From Bradyrhizobium liaoningense (GTDB lineage Bacteria > Pseudomonadota > Alphaproteobacteria > Rhizobiales > Xanthobacteraceae), in NCBI RefSeq assembly GCF_018130785.1, contig NZ_JAFCJT010000029.1, positions 18,083 to 82,082 of the forward strand: 64,000 nt of DNA. The letters are read 5' to 3'. This document shows positions 44,730 to 53,892 of the stretch, piece by piece (position 1 is the first letter of the stretch; each line of letters starts with the position of its first letter). The position numbers were made by a program, and so were the translations under genes. The notes below the pieces were generated by a model that ran no database searches, was not told the DNA's origin, and saw only the letters and a list, made by a program, of their open reading frames with translations.

Positions 44730-44935
44730 CAGGCGACTCCGCGCAAGGGCAGCGCTAGCTGCATGTCGAAGCGTGTTGTGGCGTTGGCAGCGATGAAGTC
44801 TTGCAGTGCAGAAGAGACCTCAACGTCGGTGTCGACTAGAGCCGACCAAATAAAGCTTCGGAACAGTTGTTCACTTTGGCACTTAGGAACATCGGCACGG
44901 CCGCGGTGATTCGATGCTCCAAATGATTTTGACAT
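44729..44935 (-). pseudogene. Truncated copy of module gene A
   Basis: The last 33 residues (VEVSSALQDFIAANATTRFD, MQLALPLRGV) match the end of the 120-residue protein at 59679-60041. The first half is replaced by unrelated sequence (MSKSFGASNHRGRADV...), so the gene was cut near 44840 and is probably not functional, though it still leads into gene B. Confidence 0.7.
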
Positions 44936-44953
44936 GGTGGGCTAGGTACTGCG

Positions 44954-45073
44954 CTGATTGCCGTCATCGTCACTGCGTTCGAGTGGCGCGCGTTGGTCGG
45001 GTATTGGCGCCTCATCGGGTATTGGCGCCTCAAGAGGCCGCCGCCCGCAAACATCTCAATTGATGCAAAGTAA
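44954..45073 (+). pseudogene. Small membrane protein remnant with an 18-bp tandem duplication
   Basis: ALIAVIVTAFEWRALVGYWR, LIGYWRLKRPPPANISIDAK and TAA, directly before a terminator. No start codon precedes the helix in frame. TCGGGTATTGGCGCCTCA occurs twice in a row (44997-45014 and 45015-45032), duplicating the six residues GYWRL(I/K). Confidence 0.45.
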
Positions 45074-45100
45074 AGGCCGCCTCAGTTGGCGGCCTCTTTT
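45072..45100 (+). terminator. Terminator hairpin, shared motif copy 2
   Basis: AAAGGCCGCC, TCAGTT, GGCGGCCTCTTTT. Directly after the stop of the small membrane protein remnant. Confidence 0.82.
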
Positions 45101-45303
45101 CAGAGCGTGTACTCATAAATTATTCGCGAACAGCGGCGCAGAGTCCGCTAAGGCCAACAGCGGACTCGTTCAGCGTCTGACTTGAACTTCACGGCATCGA
45201 CTGGGATCCAGAAGTGAATGCACAGTGGGCGAAGCTGCCGGAGGCTTGTGATGAAGCCTTACGCCGCATTGCCGAGGTACCCATCTCCTTGGTCTAATGG
45301 CTC

Positions 45304-45753
45304 ATGACTTTCATTCAGGGACTTGCCTTGAACAGTTTCCAGATAGGCGTTCATTTCGTCACGCTGGCGGCAGCGTTCGCGCTCGCCGTGCCGATTGGGT
45401 GGGACCGCGAAAAGCGGGCGCGCAGCGCGGGGCTTCGTACGTTTCCGCTGGTCGCGCTGGCTAGTTGCGGCTTCATCCAGGCCAGCGAACACCTCCTGGC
45501 GTCCTCGCCCGACGGGATGGCAAAGGTCATCGAAGGCCTAATCACCGGCATTGGCTTTATCGGCGGAGGCGCGATCCTCAAGCAGGGCAATATGGTACAG
45601 GGTACCGCGACCGCCGCGAGCCTGTGGGCCACCGGCGCGATCGGAGTCTCGGTCGGGCTCGGCAGCTACGATGTCGCGGTGACGATCGCGCTGTTCACCT
45701 TCCTGACGCTCCGGTTGTTAACCCTCGTCGAGGAAGAGGACGACCCTCAGTGA
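45304..45753 (+). CDS. MgtC/SapB-family membrane protein
   Basis: 149 residues with four to five membrane helices. The MgtC signatures PIGWDREKRARSAGLRTFPL (usually G-E-R), GIGFIGGGAILKQ and VQGTATAASLWATGAIGVSV are present. MgtC proteins modulate the F-type ATP synthase and help growth at low magnesium; short forms without the C-terminal domain, as here, are widespread. ATG chosen after TGGCTC; a CTTGGTCTAATGG stop of an upstream frame is just before it. Confidence 0.88.
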   Translation: MTFIQGLALNSFQIGVHFVTLAAAFALAVPIGWDREKRARSAGLRTFPLVALASCGFIQASEHLLASSPDGMAKVIEGLITGIGFIGGGAILKQGNMVQGTATAASLWATGAIGVSVGLGSYDVAVTIALFTFLTLRLLTLVEEEDDPQ

Positions 45754-45815
45754 CATGTTTAAATCAAGCAGCCGCCGCGAGAGCCGCAATAGGCTGTAGG
45801 TTCAGCACAGCCCTA

Positions 45816-46200
45816 CGCGCTCAGACGGCCGCGACTACCCGTCGCGTCGCATGAAGGAAACGGTTAGCGGGCGCTGCGACGCCATCAATTGGATGACGCT
45901 CCTGTTTGCGCAATTCATCGACTAGACGTTCGAGGTACGGCGGCAGAGGCGAGGCTTCGAGAGATAAGTTCTGTTGCAATCTGTCACCCACCTCGTCACA
46001 GATCGACCGGGCAGTCTGATGATCGATGTGGTCCGATATGTTGCTGGTCGGTTCCATATCGCGACCTTTCGATTAGGCCCCACGATTAACTCAAGTTACT
46101 GGGATGCGAAAATGTTTCGCGCACCTTCAAAGAATGCCGATGGCTTCATTGAATGGAACGAAGACACTGTGCGTCAGGCCGATTGCCATTGTCAGCGCTG
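45816..46200 (-). repeat. 385-bp repeat, copy 2 (inverted relative to 24025-24409)
   Basis: Reverse complement of 24025-24409 with about 5% differences by eye, including one extra base near 46140. The tail after the gene (terminator) is not repeated here, so the duplicated unit ends at the gene end. Confidence 0.88.
45821..46057 (-). CDS. Conserved 78-residue hypothetical protein, copy 2
   Basis: MEPTSNISDHIDHQTARSIC..., SPLPPYLERLVDELRKQERH, ending NRFLHATRRVVAAV. It differs from the copy at 24167-24403 in about five residues, all compatible with the fold, and no stop or shift was gained. The upstream frame that ends AIGLTHSVF is shifted here, arguing that only this gene is kept. Confidence 0.62.
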   Translation of the reverse strand: MEPTSNISDHIDHQTARSICDEVGDRLQQNLSLEASPLPPYLERLVDELRKQERHPIDGVAAPANRFLHATRRVVAAV

Positions 46201-46450
46201 ATGCGCGATACTTGCGGAGGACAAGACTTCTGAGGAGCTGCAAACCTCTTCGGGATGATATTGGCTGGTGAACTTAGGGGGCCTGGCACTTTCTCGCTCC
46301 GAACTTTGACCGAACCAGCCTAAACAGCAGGATTTTGATGGAAGAGTTCGGTATCGCAACTTTGGCGAACCCGATTGCCGGGCTTTCGCTTACCTTTCAA
46401 TTTGCCCCGCATTCTCAGTCTGTCCCGATACTCTTCGAGTGGTCCAATGT

Positions 46451-46975
46451 TCACAGCACCTCCGCATGAACCTGAGCCACGCCACGATCCGTAATACCCA
46501 AGCTCCGCGCCGCGGCCAACGAAAGGTCGAGGACGCGACCGCGGACGAACGGACCGCGGTCATTGACTACGACGATGACGCTTCGGCTTCCGTGGGTGAC
46601 GCGCAACTTGGTACCGAAGGGTAGGCGGCGGTGCGCTGCTGTTAGCCGATTACGATCAAACGATGAACCGTTCGCTGTCTTGCCTTTGGGATAAGAATAG
46701 TAAGAAGCCGTGCCGGAGAAGACTCGAGACTGAGCTACTGAACGATCTTTCGAGGGCTCTTCCGAAGTCTGAGGTTGCGTTTGCTGTGTGGTAGAAGGTT
46801 GCTTTTGCGTTTCGTCCTTCTTTGTCTGGTCGCTTCCTTCAGGAACTGGCTCCGCGTGAGCTCTTGGAATGATGGACCACCTGTCATCGAAGTTTTGTCC
46901 GACCGCATGAGTTGGGTAGATCGCCATCCAAGCCGGGATTGTTGCAATCGCGATCATTCTACAAAGGACTTGCAT
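46451..46975 (-). CDS. RlpA-like septal ring lytic transglycosylase/DPBB protein
   Basis: 174 residues from the ATG at 46975. A signal sequence (MIAIATIPAWMAIYPTHAVG) is followed by a 50-residue linker rich in Gln, Thr and Lys. The double-psi beta-barrel shows GTASYYSYPKGKTANGSSFD, LTAAHRRLPFGTKLRVTH and VVVNDRGPFVRGRVLDLSLA, with the catalytic-type Asp and His. No SPOR domain. It acts on peptidoglycan in the periplasm. Confidence 0.87.
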   Translation of the reverse strand: MQVLCRMIAIATIPAWMAIYPTHAVGQNFDDRWSIIPRAHAEPVPEGSDQTKKDETQKQPSTTQQTQPQTSEEPSKDRSVAQSRVFSGTASYYSYPKGKTANGSSFDRNRLTAAHRRLPFGTKLRVTHGSRSVIVVVNDRGPFVRGRVLDLSLAAARSLGITDRGVAQVHAEVL

Positions 46976-47104
46976 GATCGGCCTCACGCACAAATGAAAC
47001 TGATGGACAATGCAAACTCGTCTGCCTGTGTTCCTGCACGCGCATCCACGTGCAGAACAAAGGTGAATGCATACCGATGGTTCGATGCGTGGTTCCAAGG
47101 GTGT

Positions 47105-47371
47105 TTAGACGCAGCGCAGCAAGCAGCCATCGCGCTGCGACGCATCACGCCGGAGAAGCTGTAAGAAGGCACGAATCATATTCTCCGGGGCCGTTGCGCC
47201 AGCCTCAGCGAGCAGCGTCGCGGCTCCCTTTAGCTTGAACAAGAAGGGCGCGTTGATCCTCTCGATATAGATCCGGCCATCCTGAACAGCCTCAACGTTG
47301 GCTGCGAGCTCGACAGGCTTGCGCGCGGCCGCTTCCGGATTTGCGTAGGGTCGTTCGTCGGCGTGCTTCAT
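47105..47371 (-). CDS. Hypothetical protein, possibly with a shifted end
   Basis: MKHADERPYANPEAAARKPV, ELAANVEAVQDGRIYIERIN and APFLFKLKG match the start of a family I recall from Bradyrhizobium (DERPYADPEAAARKLVE-A). After KLKG the reading (AATLLAEAGATAPENMIRAF) no longer fits that family, so either this is a divergent member or a frameshift follows. 88 residues as read. Confidence 0.5.
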   Translation of the reverse strand: MKHADERPYANPEAAARKPVELAANVEAVQDGRIYIERINAPFLFKLKGAATLLAEAGATAPENMIRAFLQLLRRDASQRDGCLLRCV

Positions 47372-47588
47372 CGGCGTGTCCCGTTGGCCGCCTGCGCGGC
47401 GGTGATGTGTGCGCGGTGCTGGTAGCTCTCCGGCACACGCGCGCCAATCGACCCACAATTTGAGATAGGTCCGTCGAGTTACGAAAAGCAGTTTGTGGCA
47501 AGGCACATTTTGCTGTGCGACGTTACGAGTAACCCGTGCCGACTTTGGCGAAGGTCTGTCGGGCCCCGCTGACGTGATCCAAAGAGCC

Positions 47589-48968
47589 TCAGAATTTGAT
47601 GACTGAGCGCAATCCGACAACGGTCGCATTCTTGAGATGCTTACCGGGTGACATCCCCAAAGGGTCAGTTGTGCCGCCGCCGGGATGACGGATGAACTGA
47701 ACGTTGGGCTGTAGCGTTAGGCCGGCCTGCACTTCGTATTGGTAGACAGCGGTCAAGAGCTCCTCCGAGGTCCGCAGCGGCCATCGCGGGCCGTTGATCG
47801 ACCGAAAGTCCCGATCAAGAGCCTGTGCGCGGGGCGACACGTGGGCGTAGGCGGCCGCGATCCCGAACTTGTCGTGCGGGCGCGCGTCCGACAACCCGAT
47901 AAACTCGAGGCCACCGTCGGCATAGAGATCGATCGGATTGCGGTCCGGCGGTCCGTAGGAGGCGCGAGCGAATACGCCGATGCCGCGATCGTCATCGTTG
48001 CCGACGCGATAGAGCTTCTGCTCGAAGACCGCGTAGAGGCCGTAGTCGCCCGAGTGCCCCGCAGCCGTTCCCGAACTGGCGGGATCCGCGAGAGAAAGCC
48101 CCGCCGTATCGAAGCGCAAGTCTGTGAACCTGCCGAAATGCCGCCAGCCACCAAGCTTGAGCTTGCCGTCCAGGCCCGGGTCGCCCTTCTTCGCATTCCA
48201 CTGCAGTTGGGCTTCGTAGAGAGCGAGGGGCGGATCGTTCACCCGGAAATTGACACCGTATCGATCGCGCAGCTGTGGATCATCGGTGCCGGGACCGGCC
48301 GCGTTGCCGTCGAATACGGCAGTCAAAAACGAGAGATTGTCGCCCAAATCTGCGCGCAGACGTGCACCCATGGCGGCGAGCGGCGGCGAGGGGCCTCCGC
48401 CGGGCAGATTGAGAGAGAGACCGGCCGGCCAGCCGAGAGAGGCGTTCGTGAAGACGTCTGTGTACTTCGACGTCATGAATTCCGTATCGGCGGCGAGCTG
48501 TCCGGCCCTGAGAGCGATCTTCTCGCCCCATTTCTTTTCGAACCAGGCTTCGTAGAGGCGGGTCGTCGGCAGCGCCTCGATACCGCTGACGTCCAAGAAG
48601 TTGAACAGCGCACCGCGGGACAAGCCCCCGCCGTCGATCTGAAAAACGTTGGCGTGAAAGGTGACCTGCTTCAGGCCGACCAATTTCTCGAAATCGGCAT
48701 CGACCGCGAAGTTGATGCGGTGCTCATAGACCGCACTCTGCTTCGCACCCCCGGAAGGGTTGCCCAGGATCTCACCGATATAGGTGACGGCAAACCTGAC
48801 GCCCTGCTTCTCGAAAGGGTTCGGCAACAAACCCAGGGTCGTCTCCTGCACCGTGCTTTCGCCCGTGTCCGGATCGGCGGGCTTGAGGTCGTCGGTTTTC
48901 TTGTCCTCTTGAGCGACGGCGCTGCCGCAAACGATCAACACGGAAAGCAGTATCACCCAGCTTCGCAT
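47589..48968 (-). CDS. Carbohydrate-selective porin, OprB family
   Basis: 459 residues. Signal peptide MRSWVILLSVLIVCGSAVAQ, then a helical/linker part, then repeated amphipathic strands ending in VGLRSVIKF with the terminal Phe needed for outer-membrane insertion. Blocks such as FHANVFQIDGGGLSRGALFN, RLYEAWFEKKWGEKIALRAG and QAGLTLQPNVQFIRHPGGGT fit OprB-type porins, which admit glucose and other sugars. Divergent from the Nramp-like transporter. Confidence 0.88.
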   Translation of the reverse strand: MRSWVILLSVLIVCGSAVAQEDKKTDDLKPADPDTGESTVQETTLGLLPNPFEKQGVRFAVTYIGEILGNPSGGAKQSAVYEHRINFAVDADFEKLVGLKQVTFHANVFQIDGGGLSRGALFNFLDVSGIEALPTTRLYEAWFEKKWGEKIALRAGQLAADTEFMTSKYTDVFTNASLGWPAGLSLNLPGGGPSPPLAAMGARLRADLGDNLSFLTAVFDGNAAGPGTDDPQLRDRYGVNFRVNDPPLALYEAQLQWNAKKGDPGLDGKLKLGGWRHFGRFTDLRFDTAGLSLADPASSGTAAGHSGDYGLYAVFEQKLYRVGNDDDRGIGVFARASYGPPDRNPIDLYADGGLEFIGLSDARPHDKFGIAAAYAHVSPRAQALDRDFRSINGPRWPLRTSEELLTAVYQYEVQAGLTLQPNVQFIRHPGGGTTDPLGMSPGKHLKNATVVGLRSVIKF

Positions 48969-49138
48969 GCTACGGATCCTAACATTCCCGGCATGATGCA
49001 GGTTTTACGAGTGGTTACAACTTGGCCGCCCGAGCCAAGGCGACCGTTATGTTCAAAACTGCACATGGCGAACCAATAGGCCTGCCAGAACGTTGTCAGT
49101 TCCAACATCGGATCGATGGACCCGGAGGGAGCGACAAG
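48969..49138. promoter_or_regulatory. Divergent promoter region, porin and Nramp-like transporter
   Basis: 170 bases between two divergent starts. It should hold both promoters. I could not identify -35/-10 boxes, a Fur box or an MntR/Mur-like palindrome with confidence. Confidence 0.4.
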
Positions 49139-50437
49139 GTGTCAACGAGGCGAAAAGCCGGCAAGAAGCCGATCGAAAATGAGGATCAGGACAGCTTCTT
49201 GCAGCGCCTGGGGCCGGGCCTGATCACCGGCGCTTCAGACGACGATCCTTCCGGTATAGGCACTTACAGCCAAGCCGGCGCTCAGCTCGGATTTGGCATC
49301 GGCTGGACGATGCTGATTACCTATCCGTTGATGGCTGCAATCCAGGAGATCTCGGGACGCATCGGCCGGGTCACGGGCCATGGCATTGCCGGCAACGTCT
49401 GCCGAAATTTTCCCGCGCCCGTCATCTGGTCCCTGATCGTACTGCTTTTCGTTGCCAACACGATCAACGTCGCCGCCGACCTTGGGGCGATGGGCGATGC
49501 CCTCAAGCTCCTGATCGGCGGTCCGGGAACGCTTTACGTCGTGGTCTTCGGCGCGGTCTCGGTGATCGCGCAGGTCTTCTTCAAGTATGAGCGCTACGTC
49601 TCCATTCTGAAGTGGCTGACGCTTGTGCTGTTCGCCTACGTAATCGCTCTTTTTCTCGCAAAGGTGCCGTGGTCCGAGGCCCTGAAAGGATTACTGGTCC
49701 CGAAGATCCAATGGAGCGCGGCCTTTCTGACGACGCTGGTCGCGATCCTCGGGACGACGATCTCGCCCTATCTGTTCATCTGGCAGTCCTCCCAAGAGGC
49801 GGAGGAGCAGCGGATTGATCCCGACAAGGAACCGCTTAAACGGGAGCCGCATAAGGAGGACGAGGAAGTTAAACGGATCCGGGTCGATACCCTTGTCGGA
49901 ATGGCAGTGTCGAACATCATCGCCGTCGCGATCATCATGACGACGGCTGCCACGTTGCACGCGTCCGGCAAGACCGACATCGTGTCCTCCGCCCAGGCTG
50001 CAGAAGCTTTGAGGCCTGTCGCGGGTGCGCTGGCCGAGCTGATCTTCGCGCTCGGGATCATCGGGACGGGTCTTCTTGCGATTCCGGTGTTGGCCGGCTC
50101 GACCGCTTACGCGATCGGCGAAGGGCGCAAATGGCCCGTCGGATTGTCGCGAAAGCCGAAGGAAGCTATTGCGTTCTACAGCGTGCTTGCACTCTCGGTC
50201 GCGCTCGGCGTTGCCCTCAACTTCACCGCGCTCGACCCGATCAAGGCGCTCTATTGGAGCGCCGTCATCAACGGTGTGCTGGCCGCGCCGATCATGACCG
50301 TCATGATGCTGCTTGTGCGCCGTAAGTCCATAATGGGCGATCTTGTGGTCCGGGGGCCAGTCTACTGGCTAGGCTGGATCGCCACCGCAACCATGTTTTT
50401 GTGTATTGTTGGCATGGCTTGCTCGATAGGGAGCTAA
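49139..50437 (+). CDS. Nramp-family metal transporter with altered metal-site motifs
   Basis: 432 residues from a GTG behind GGAGGGAGCGACAAG. Eleven or so membrane helices. TM1 has SDDDPSGIGTYSQAG where canonical Nramp has DPGN; the TM6 element is TTISPYLFIWQSSQEAEE where MPHN is usual. The aspartate remains, but the Asn and the metal-selective Met are not seen. A charged loop (DPDKEPLKREPHKEDEEVKR) follows. The protein is probably an ion transporter, but manganese or iron selectivity should not be assumed; magnesium or another hard cation is possible. Confidence 0.88.
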   Translation: MSTRRKAGKKPIENEDQDSFLQRLGPGLITGASDDDPSGIGTYSQAGAQLGFGIGWTMLITYPLMAAIQEISGRIGRVTGHGIAGNVCRNFPAPVIWSLIVLLFVANTINVAADLGAMGDALKLLIGGPGTLYVVVFGAVSVIAQVFFKYERYVSILKWLTLVLFAYVIALFLAKVPWSEALKGLLVPKIQWSAAFLTTLVAILGTTISPYLFIWQSSQEAEEQRIDPDKEPLKREPHKEDEEVKRIRVDTLVGMAVSNIIAVAIIMTTAATLHASGKTDIVSSAQAAEALRPVAGALAELIFALGIIGTGLLAIPVLAGSTAYAIGEGRKWPVGLSRKPKEAIAFYSVLALSVALGVALNFTALDPIKALYWSAVINGVLAAPIMTVMMLLVRRKSIMGDLVVRGPVYWLGWIATATMFLCIVGMACSIGS

Positions 50438-50684
50438 TCGGGTTCGCGCAAGGGTGCGGCCACTGCGTCGAGAGTGGCGACAGTTCGGGAGCGGAAACTG
50501 CCGGCACACCCTCTGTCCTTCCACACGGGAGGGGTCATACGAGAACAGCACCTTCCGAACGTGAAAGGTTTGCCTGTTCAAGCGGCCCGGCTGCCGAGCG
50601 ATGAATAGCGGGTCGGGGCTTGGGACTGGCCTACATTTCCATTTCCACAGGTGGCGGTCTCATTTTCTTGGGTCGACGGCCTGC
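50438..50684. other. Stretch without a gene
   Basis: No convincing coding sequence; short frames only. Nothing that looks like a terminator directly after the transporter. Confidence 0.35.
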
Positions 50685-50903
50685 TCAATCCCGCCGCTGC
50701 AGTTGAAGCTCCATGAGAGCGATCCGTTGCAACGTTGACGGGTTGCGTTCTCCCGTACCTGCTGTCCGTAGAATTGATTCCGCAATGAGATTGACGTGGC
50801 CGGAGTGCACAGGCTCCGGCAGCGTTGCCACAGCGGCCTTTAGGGCCGATGTCATGGCCTCAATCACTTCGGGCGAAAACGACGCGTTGGCGAAATTGTG
50901 CAT
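50685..50903 (-). CDS. Conserved hypothetical protein, helical
   Basis: 72 residues from the ATG at 50903: MHNFANASFSPEVIEAMTSA, LKAAVATLPEPVHSGHVNLI, AESILRTAGTGERNPSTLQR. The pattern (helix, H/R-rich middle, AESIL-x2-A-x2-GERxP) resembles that of the protein at 62848-63048 (ASKILEAATRGEVSPEEL). Two members of a small family of unknown function. Confidence 0.6.
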   Translation of the reverse strand: MHNFANASFSPEVIEAMTSALKAAVATLPEPVHSGHVNLIAESILRTAGTGERNPSTLQRIALMELQLQRRD

Positions 50904-51299
50904 CTGTCCAATTGGGTTTGGTGCGGTCCACCAACGTCGGGACAATTCGGTAGTTCCCTATCGGAAAACGAACCGTTATGACAAAGGTCGCTCTGCTAAG
51001 CAGAACCATTTTGGCCGCGGGAGCTTCCTAATCCGGCGGATTAGCTCACCCCGGAAACGTCATGCCTTCGCGTCGCACGCCTGCCTCTTCAATCTCGACG
51101 GAAACGAGACAAACAACGACCGACAGCTCGACACCACCGCCGAAAGGGCAGCTACCAATTAAGCTTAAGCGTCAGCTCGCAACGGCGACCGAGCAGGAAG
51201 CATCAAGAGCATCAGCGAGTCGAGCGGCGGTTCTGGGGTCAAGGCGGAACAGCTTTATAGCCTTTGCGACACGGGTCGTAGGCGGCCTCACTGCTAAAC
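50904..51299. other. Stretch without a recognised gene
   Basis: Several frames of 70-150 codons on the plus strand (50713-51162, 51062-51310) have composition-driven openness and no protein-like blocks. I see no real gene. Confidence 0.35.
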
Positions 51300-51467
51300 T
51301 TAGGCCTTAGGCTCGTCCGGAAAATCGAAGCTGAGAAAAATGAGGGCGACCGCTCCGACGATCAAGAGCAACGACGCACAGAAGCGCCGCGATTCCGTAG
51401 GACTTAGGTCTCCGTTGGAAAGAACGAAGCCGACGCGCCGAGTATGATGGCACGCCGGCGTCGCCAT
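51300..51467 (-). CDS. Small membrane protein
   Basis: 55 residues: a polar start (MATPACHHTRRVGFVLSNGD, LSPTESRRF) and one helix CASLLLIVGAVALIFLSFDF near the end, with a short acidic/basic tail. The frame is open upstream; a nearer start cannot be excluded. Confidence 0.4.
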   Translation of the reverse strand: MATPACHHTRRVGFVLSNGDLSPTESRRFCASLLLIVGAVALIFLSFDFPDEPKA

Positions 51468-52303
51468 GCTGAATCCGGACAGGGCAACTCGTCCGGTGAT
51501 GACAGCGTAATCGGGCAACCGACGAGCGCAATCGAAGGCCGAAATTAAGCTTGAGCGGTAGGGTAAACGAGGGAGGAACAGCCCGACGAGCATGCTTGGA
51601 AGGCGCGTGCCCAGAGGAAGAAGCCGATGACCTGTTCGACTAACTTTCATGTCAAGACGCGAGGATCGGACTAGATTACAAACGTCGTGCCAAGATTGAG
51701 GACCATCTTTACCATCCACTGACCCTTGATCGTAAAGGTCATGGAGCTCGGGTTTGGTATCTCGAAATTAAAAAAAGCTTCCGCCCTTATTAAACGCCGC
51801 GCCCGACAAGCATCAGGAAAAAATGACACGTTTTGCGTGACGTCACCGCGGTCGCCCTTGACGTTCCTTGACGTCCTTCAATGACCATGGACCGCTGATG
51901 TGCGCACAAGTTGCGAATCTAGTTGGAAGTCCGTGTCCGAAACACCGCTTCCAGAGATTGGTCCGGAGCAACATAAATGTGCTGCGATATTAGCTACTCT
52001 GCTGCCAATCTTAAGCGATATCGACGCGGTGCCCGACGACGTCCGTACCCTCAGCACGTGCGCAGCAATAAACCAGTCGTCCGCCTTTGTGTCAGCTGCC
52101 ACGGCCTCCCGCTGTAACTGAAACCTCTCGCCAGCGACTGGAGATTAACCGTCCTGACGTCATACCCATGTGAAGAGGTTCACACGACGTAAAACGACAT
52201 CCTCGGCTCGCGTACCTCCGGCGCATGAGCGCGGTTGCGACCAGCCTTTCTTTCGTCGAAATTCGGGCACTAGTTTTGCTTTTTGGAAAATGGAGAATTC
52301 AAA
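51468..52303. other. Gene-poor stretch before the cold-shock gene
   Basis: A 74-codon minus-strand frame at 51878-52102 (MAADTKADDWFIAAHVLRVR...) may be a real small protein but has no clear ribosome-binding site. The last 150 bases before 52304 should form the promoter and the long leader typical of cold-shock mRNAs; no specific element was identified. Confidence 0.35.
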
Positions 52304-52507
52304 GTGGCTATGGGGACGGTAAAGTGGTTCAATCCGACAAAGGGTTATGGATTTATTCAACCGGACAACGGCGGCAAGGATGTGTTTGTCCACATCTCCG
52401 CGGTTGAGAAGGCTGGTTTTACTTCGCTGGCAGAGGGGGCGAAGGTTAGCTTCGACGTCGTGAACAATCGCGGAAAGGACTCGGCGGAAAATCTGCGCGT
52501 CGGGTGA
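52304..52507 (+). CDS. Cold-shock protein, CspA family
   Basis: 67 residues from a GTG nine bases after GGAG (MAMGTVKWFNPTKGYGFIQP). The RNA-binding motifs RNP1 (KGYGFIQP) and RNP2 (VFVHIS) are intact, followed by VEKAGFTSLAEGAKVSFDVV. It binds single-stranded nucleic acid and melts RNA structure. Standing alone, as most csp genes do. Confidence 0.93.
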   Translation: MAMGTVKWFNPTKGYGFIQPDNGGKDVFVHISAVEKAGFTSLAEGAKVSFDVVNNRGKDSAENLRVG

Positions 52508-52616
52508 GCCTGCCAAACCGCGACGCGACGGTTCCAAGTTCGCCGCTTGGGTCTATCGTCGAATATCCTCTGATTTCCTCGTCGGCCATCCTGCGTTGGT
52601 TCGCTGGGTGAGTCGA

Positions 52617-52783
52617 ATGATGAGCGAGGAGGAGGCGGATCGCTATCGAGTCGAAGCCGAGGAATGCCGCCGCTTGGCCGAAAGGGCAATTAAACAGCCG
52701 GACAAGGAGCCTGGTTGAGGCTTGCAACTGATTGGATGAAGCTGGCCGAAGGCGCCAGCTTGGGCGATGAGCGTAAGAAGTGA
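52617..52783 (+). pseudogene. Small Bradyrhizobium-type helical protein, frameshifted
   Basis: MMSEEEADRYRVEAEECRRL and AERAIKQPDKE read well; one base appears missing after GAG (about 52711), and the continuation in the other frame is WLRLATDWMKLAEGASLGDE and RKK. The family (AEECRRLA...DKExWLRLA-DWxKLA) is one I recall as common and short (about 55 residues). Confidence 0.6.
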
Positions 52784-53364
52784 GGCTTGTTGCTCAGCGC
52801 GTCTATTTGCCAAGCATTCGTCAATGCGAAAAGGCCGCAGCGGAGAACCACTGCGGCCAGCCGGGTTAAAATTTGTAAGTGAAATATGGGATCCAGCCCG
52901 GCAGAATGGTAGCCTATCGCGACTCTGCCGGGGGCAATGTCAGCAATGTCACACTCTGGAAATGTTTGCGTACGTCGGCTTCACTGACTGAGGTGGGACT
53001 CGCCGGGGCTGGCGAAGGCGAGCCCTCAACCCCAAGGCCGCGAAAGCTCCGGCTGCCTTGACGGACGCAGTAGTCTGCACCTGATCGGCGCAGATGCGAG
53101 CGTTAAAACAATATCGAAATTTGGCGGCTCCCTCAACGAAGCCAGCGTCAATTTACCGCTGATGCCCCAGGCCGATACCCAACACGATCGCCTTCTGAGG
53201 TAGCGCGCCCTCGGTTCGCTTGGTCATCTTGGCGATTGACGACCGGCGTCCGAGCCTTGGAGTGCGCCTTCAAATCTTTGATGTCTTCCTTCGTCTACTC
53301 GCGGCGAACAGTCTTCTTTGTCTTCTTGGCCACTCGGCGCTCCTTCAATGTTTGATGTCGCGGT
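52784..53364. other. Stretch without a recognised gene
   Basis: GGCCGCAG and CTGCGGCC near 52833-52860 form a hairpin that on the minus strand ends in TTTTC, a possible terminator for something to its right; only PGWIPYFTYKF and a stop, the possible end of an outer-membrane protein, is seen there. The remaining sequence up to 53364 has lower similarity to coding DNA. Confidence 0.35.
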
Positions 53365-53610
53365 CTAACAACCTGGCGCGCGCATCCACACGTCCCGCTC
53401 CTCATCGGTGGTCAGGATCACCGGCATCGCTTTCGGATGGATCGGCTCGACCACCGCGTTCGGCGATGTCGTCAGAAATCCATAGACCTCATGCGGTCCC
53501 GGCACCGGCTGCGACTTCGTGCCGCGATCACCCCTGAATGGCGTCCATATGGCCGCGAAGGCGAACAGCAGACGCTGCTCATTCAGTACGAACCAGACCA
53601 CATCCTTTTA
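53365..53610 (-). pseudogene. SRAP (YedK-like) protein, C-terminal piece
   Basis: VVWFVLNEQRLLFAFAAIWT, PFRGDRGTKSQPVPGPHEVY, GFLTTSPNAVVEPIHPKAMP and VILTTDEERDVWMRAP are the C-terminal part of an SOS-response-associated peptidase, including the conserved H in HPKAMPVIL. It stops abruptly after MRAP. The matching N-terminal piece lies at 54185-54387 on the same strand; about 50 residues between them are absent. Confidence 0.85.
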
Positions 53611-53892
53611 CGCTGATGCCGCAAGCCCAAGTCTTTTGGCGATTAGCATACGCTTCGGCTGTTAGCCGCTCCGCCCGTGGTCTCGGTTGCCTTAGTGCGT
53701 TGACATAAATCAATGGTCGTTGGGCGATCCCGCCGCTTGCTACAACCCCACCGACGACCATTTGGATCGACTACTCACACGCGAGCGGTCGGCGGAGCGG
53801 GACGGCTCCGACGCTCGCCCCCTAAATCCCGCGTCGGAGCCCGTCTCGTCTTTGTGTGAGATTACCAATGCTGCAGATCACAGGAGATCGAA

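Noticed and set aside
47739..49079. 446-codon plus-strand frame opposite the porin
   Set aside because: The minus strand has an intact OprB-type porin with signal peptide and terminal Phe; the plus frame has no recognisable domain.
50713..51310. Two plus-strand frames between the Nramp gene and the cold-shock gene
   Set aside because: No ribosome-binding site, composition-driven, and the minus strand has the better small gene at 50685-50903.
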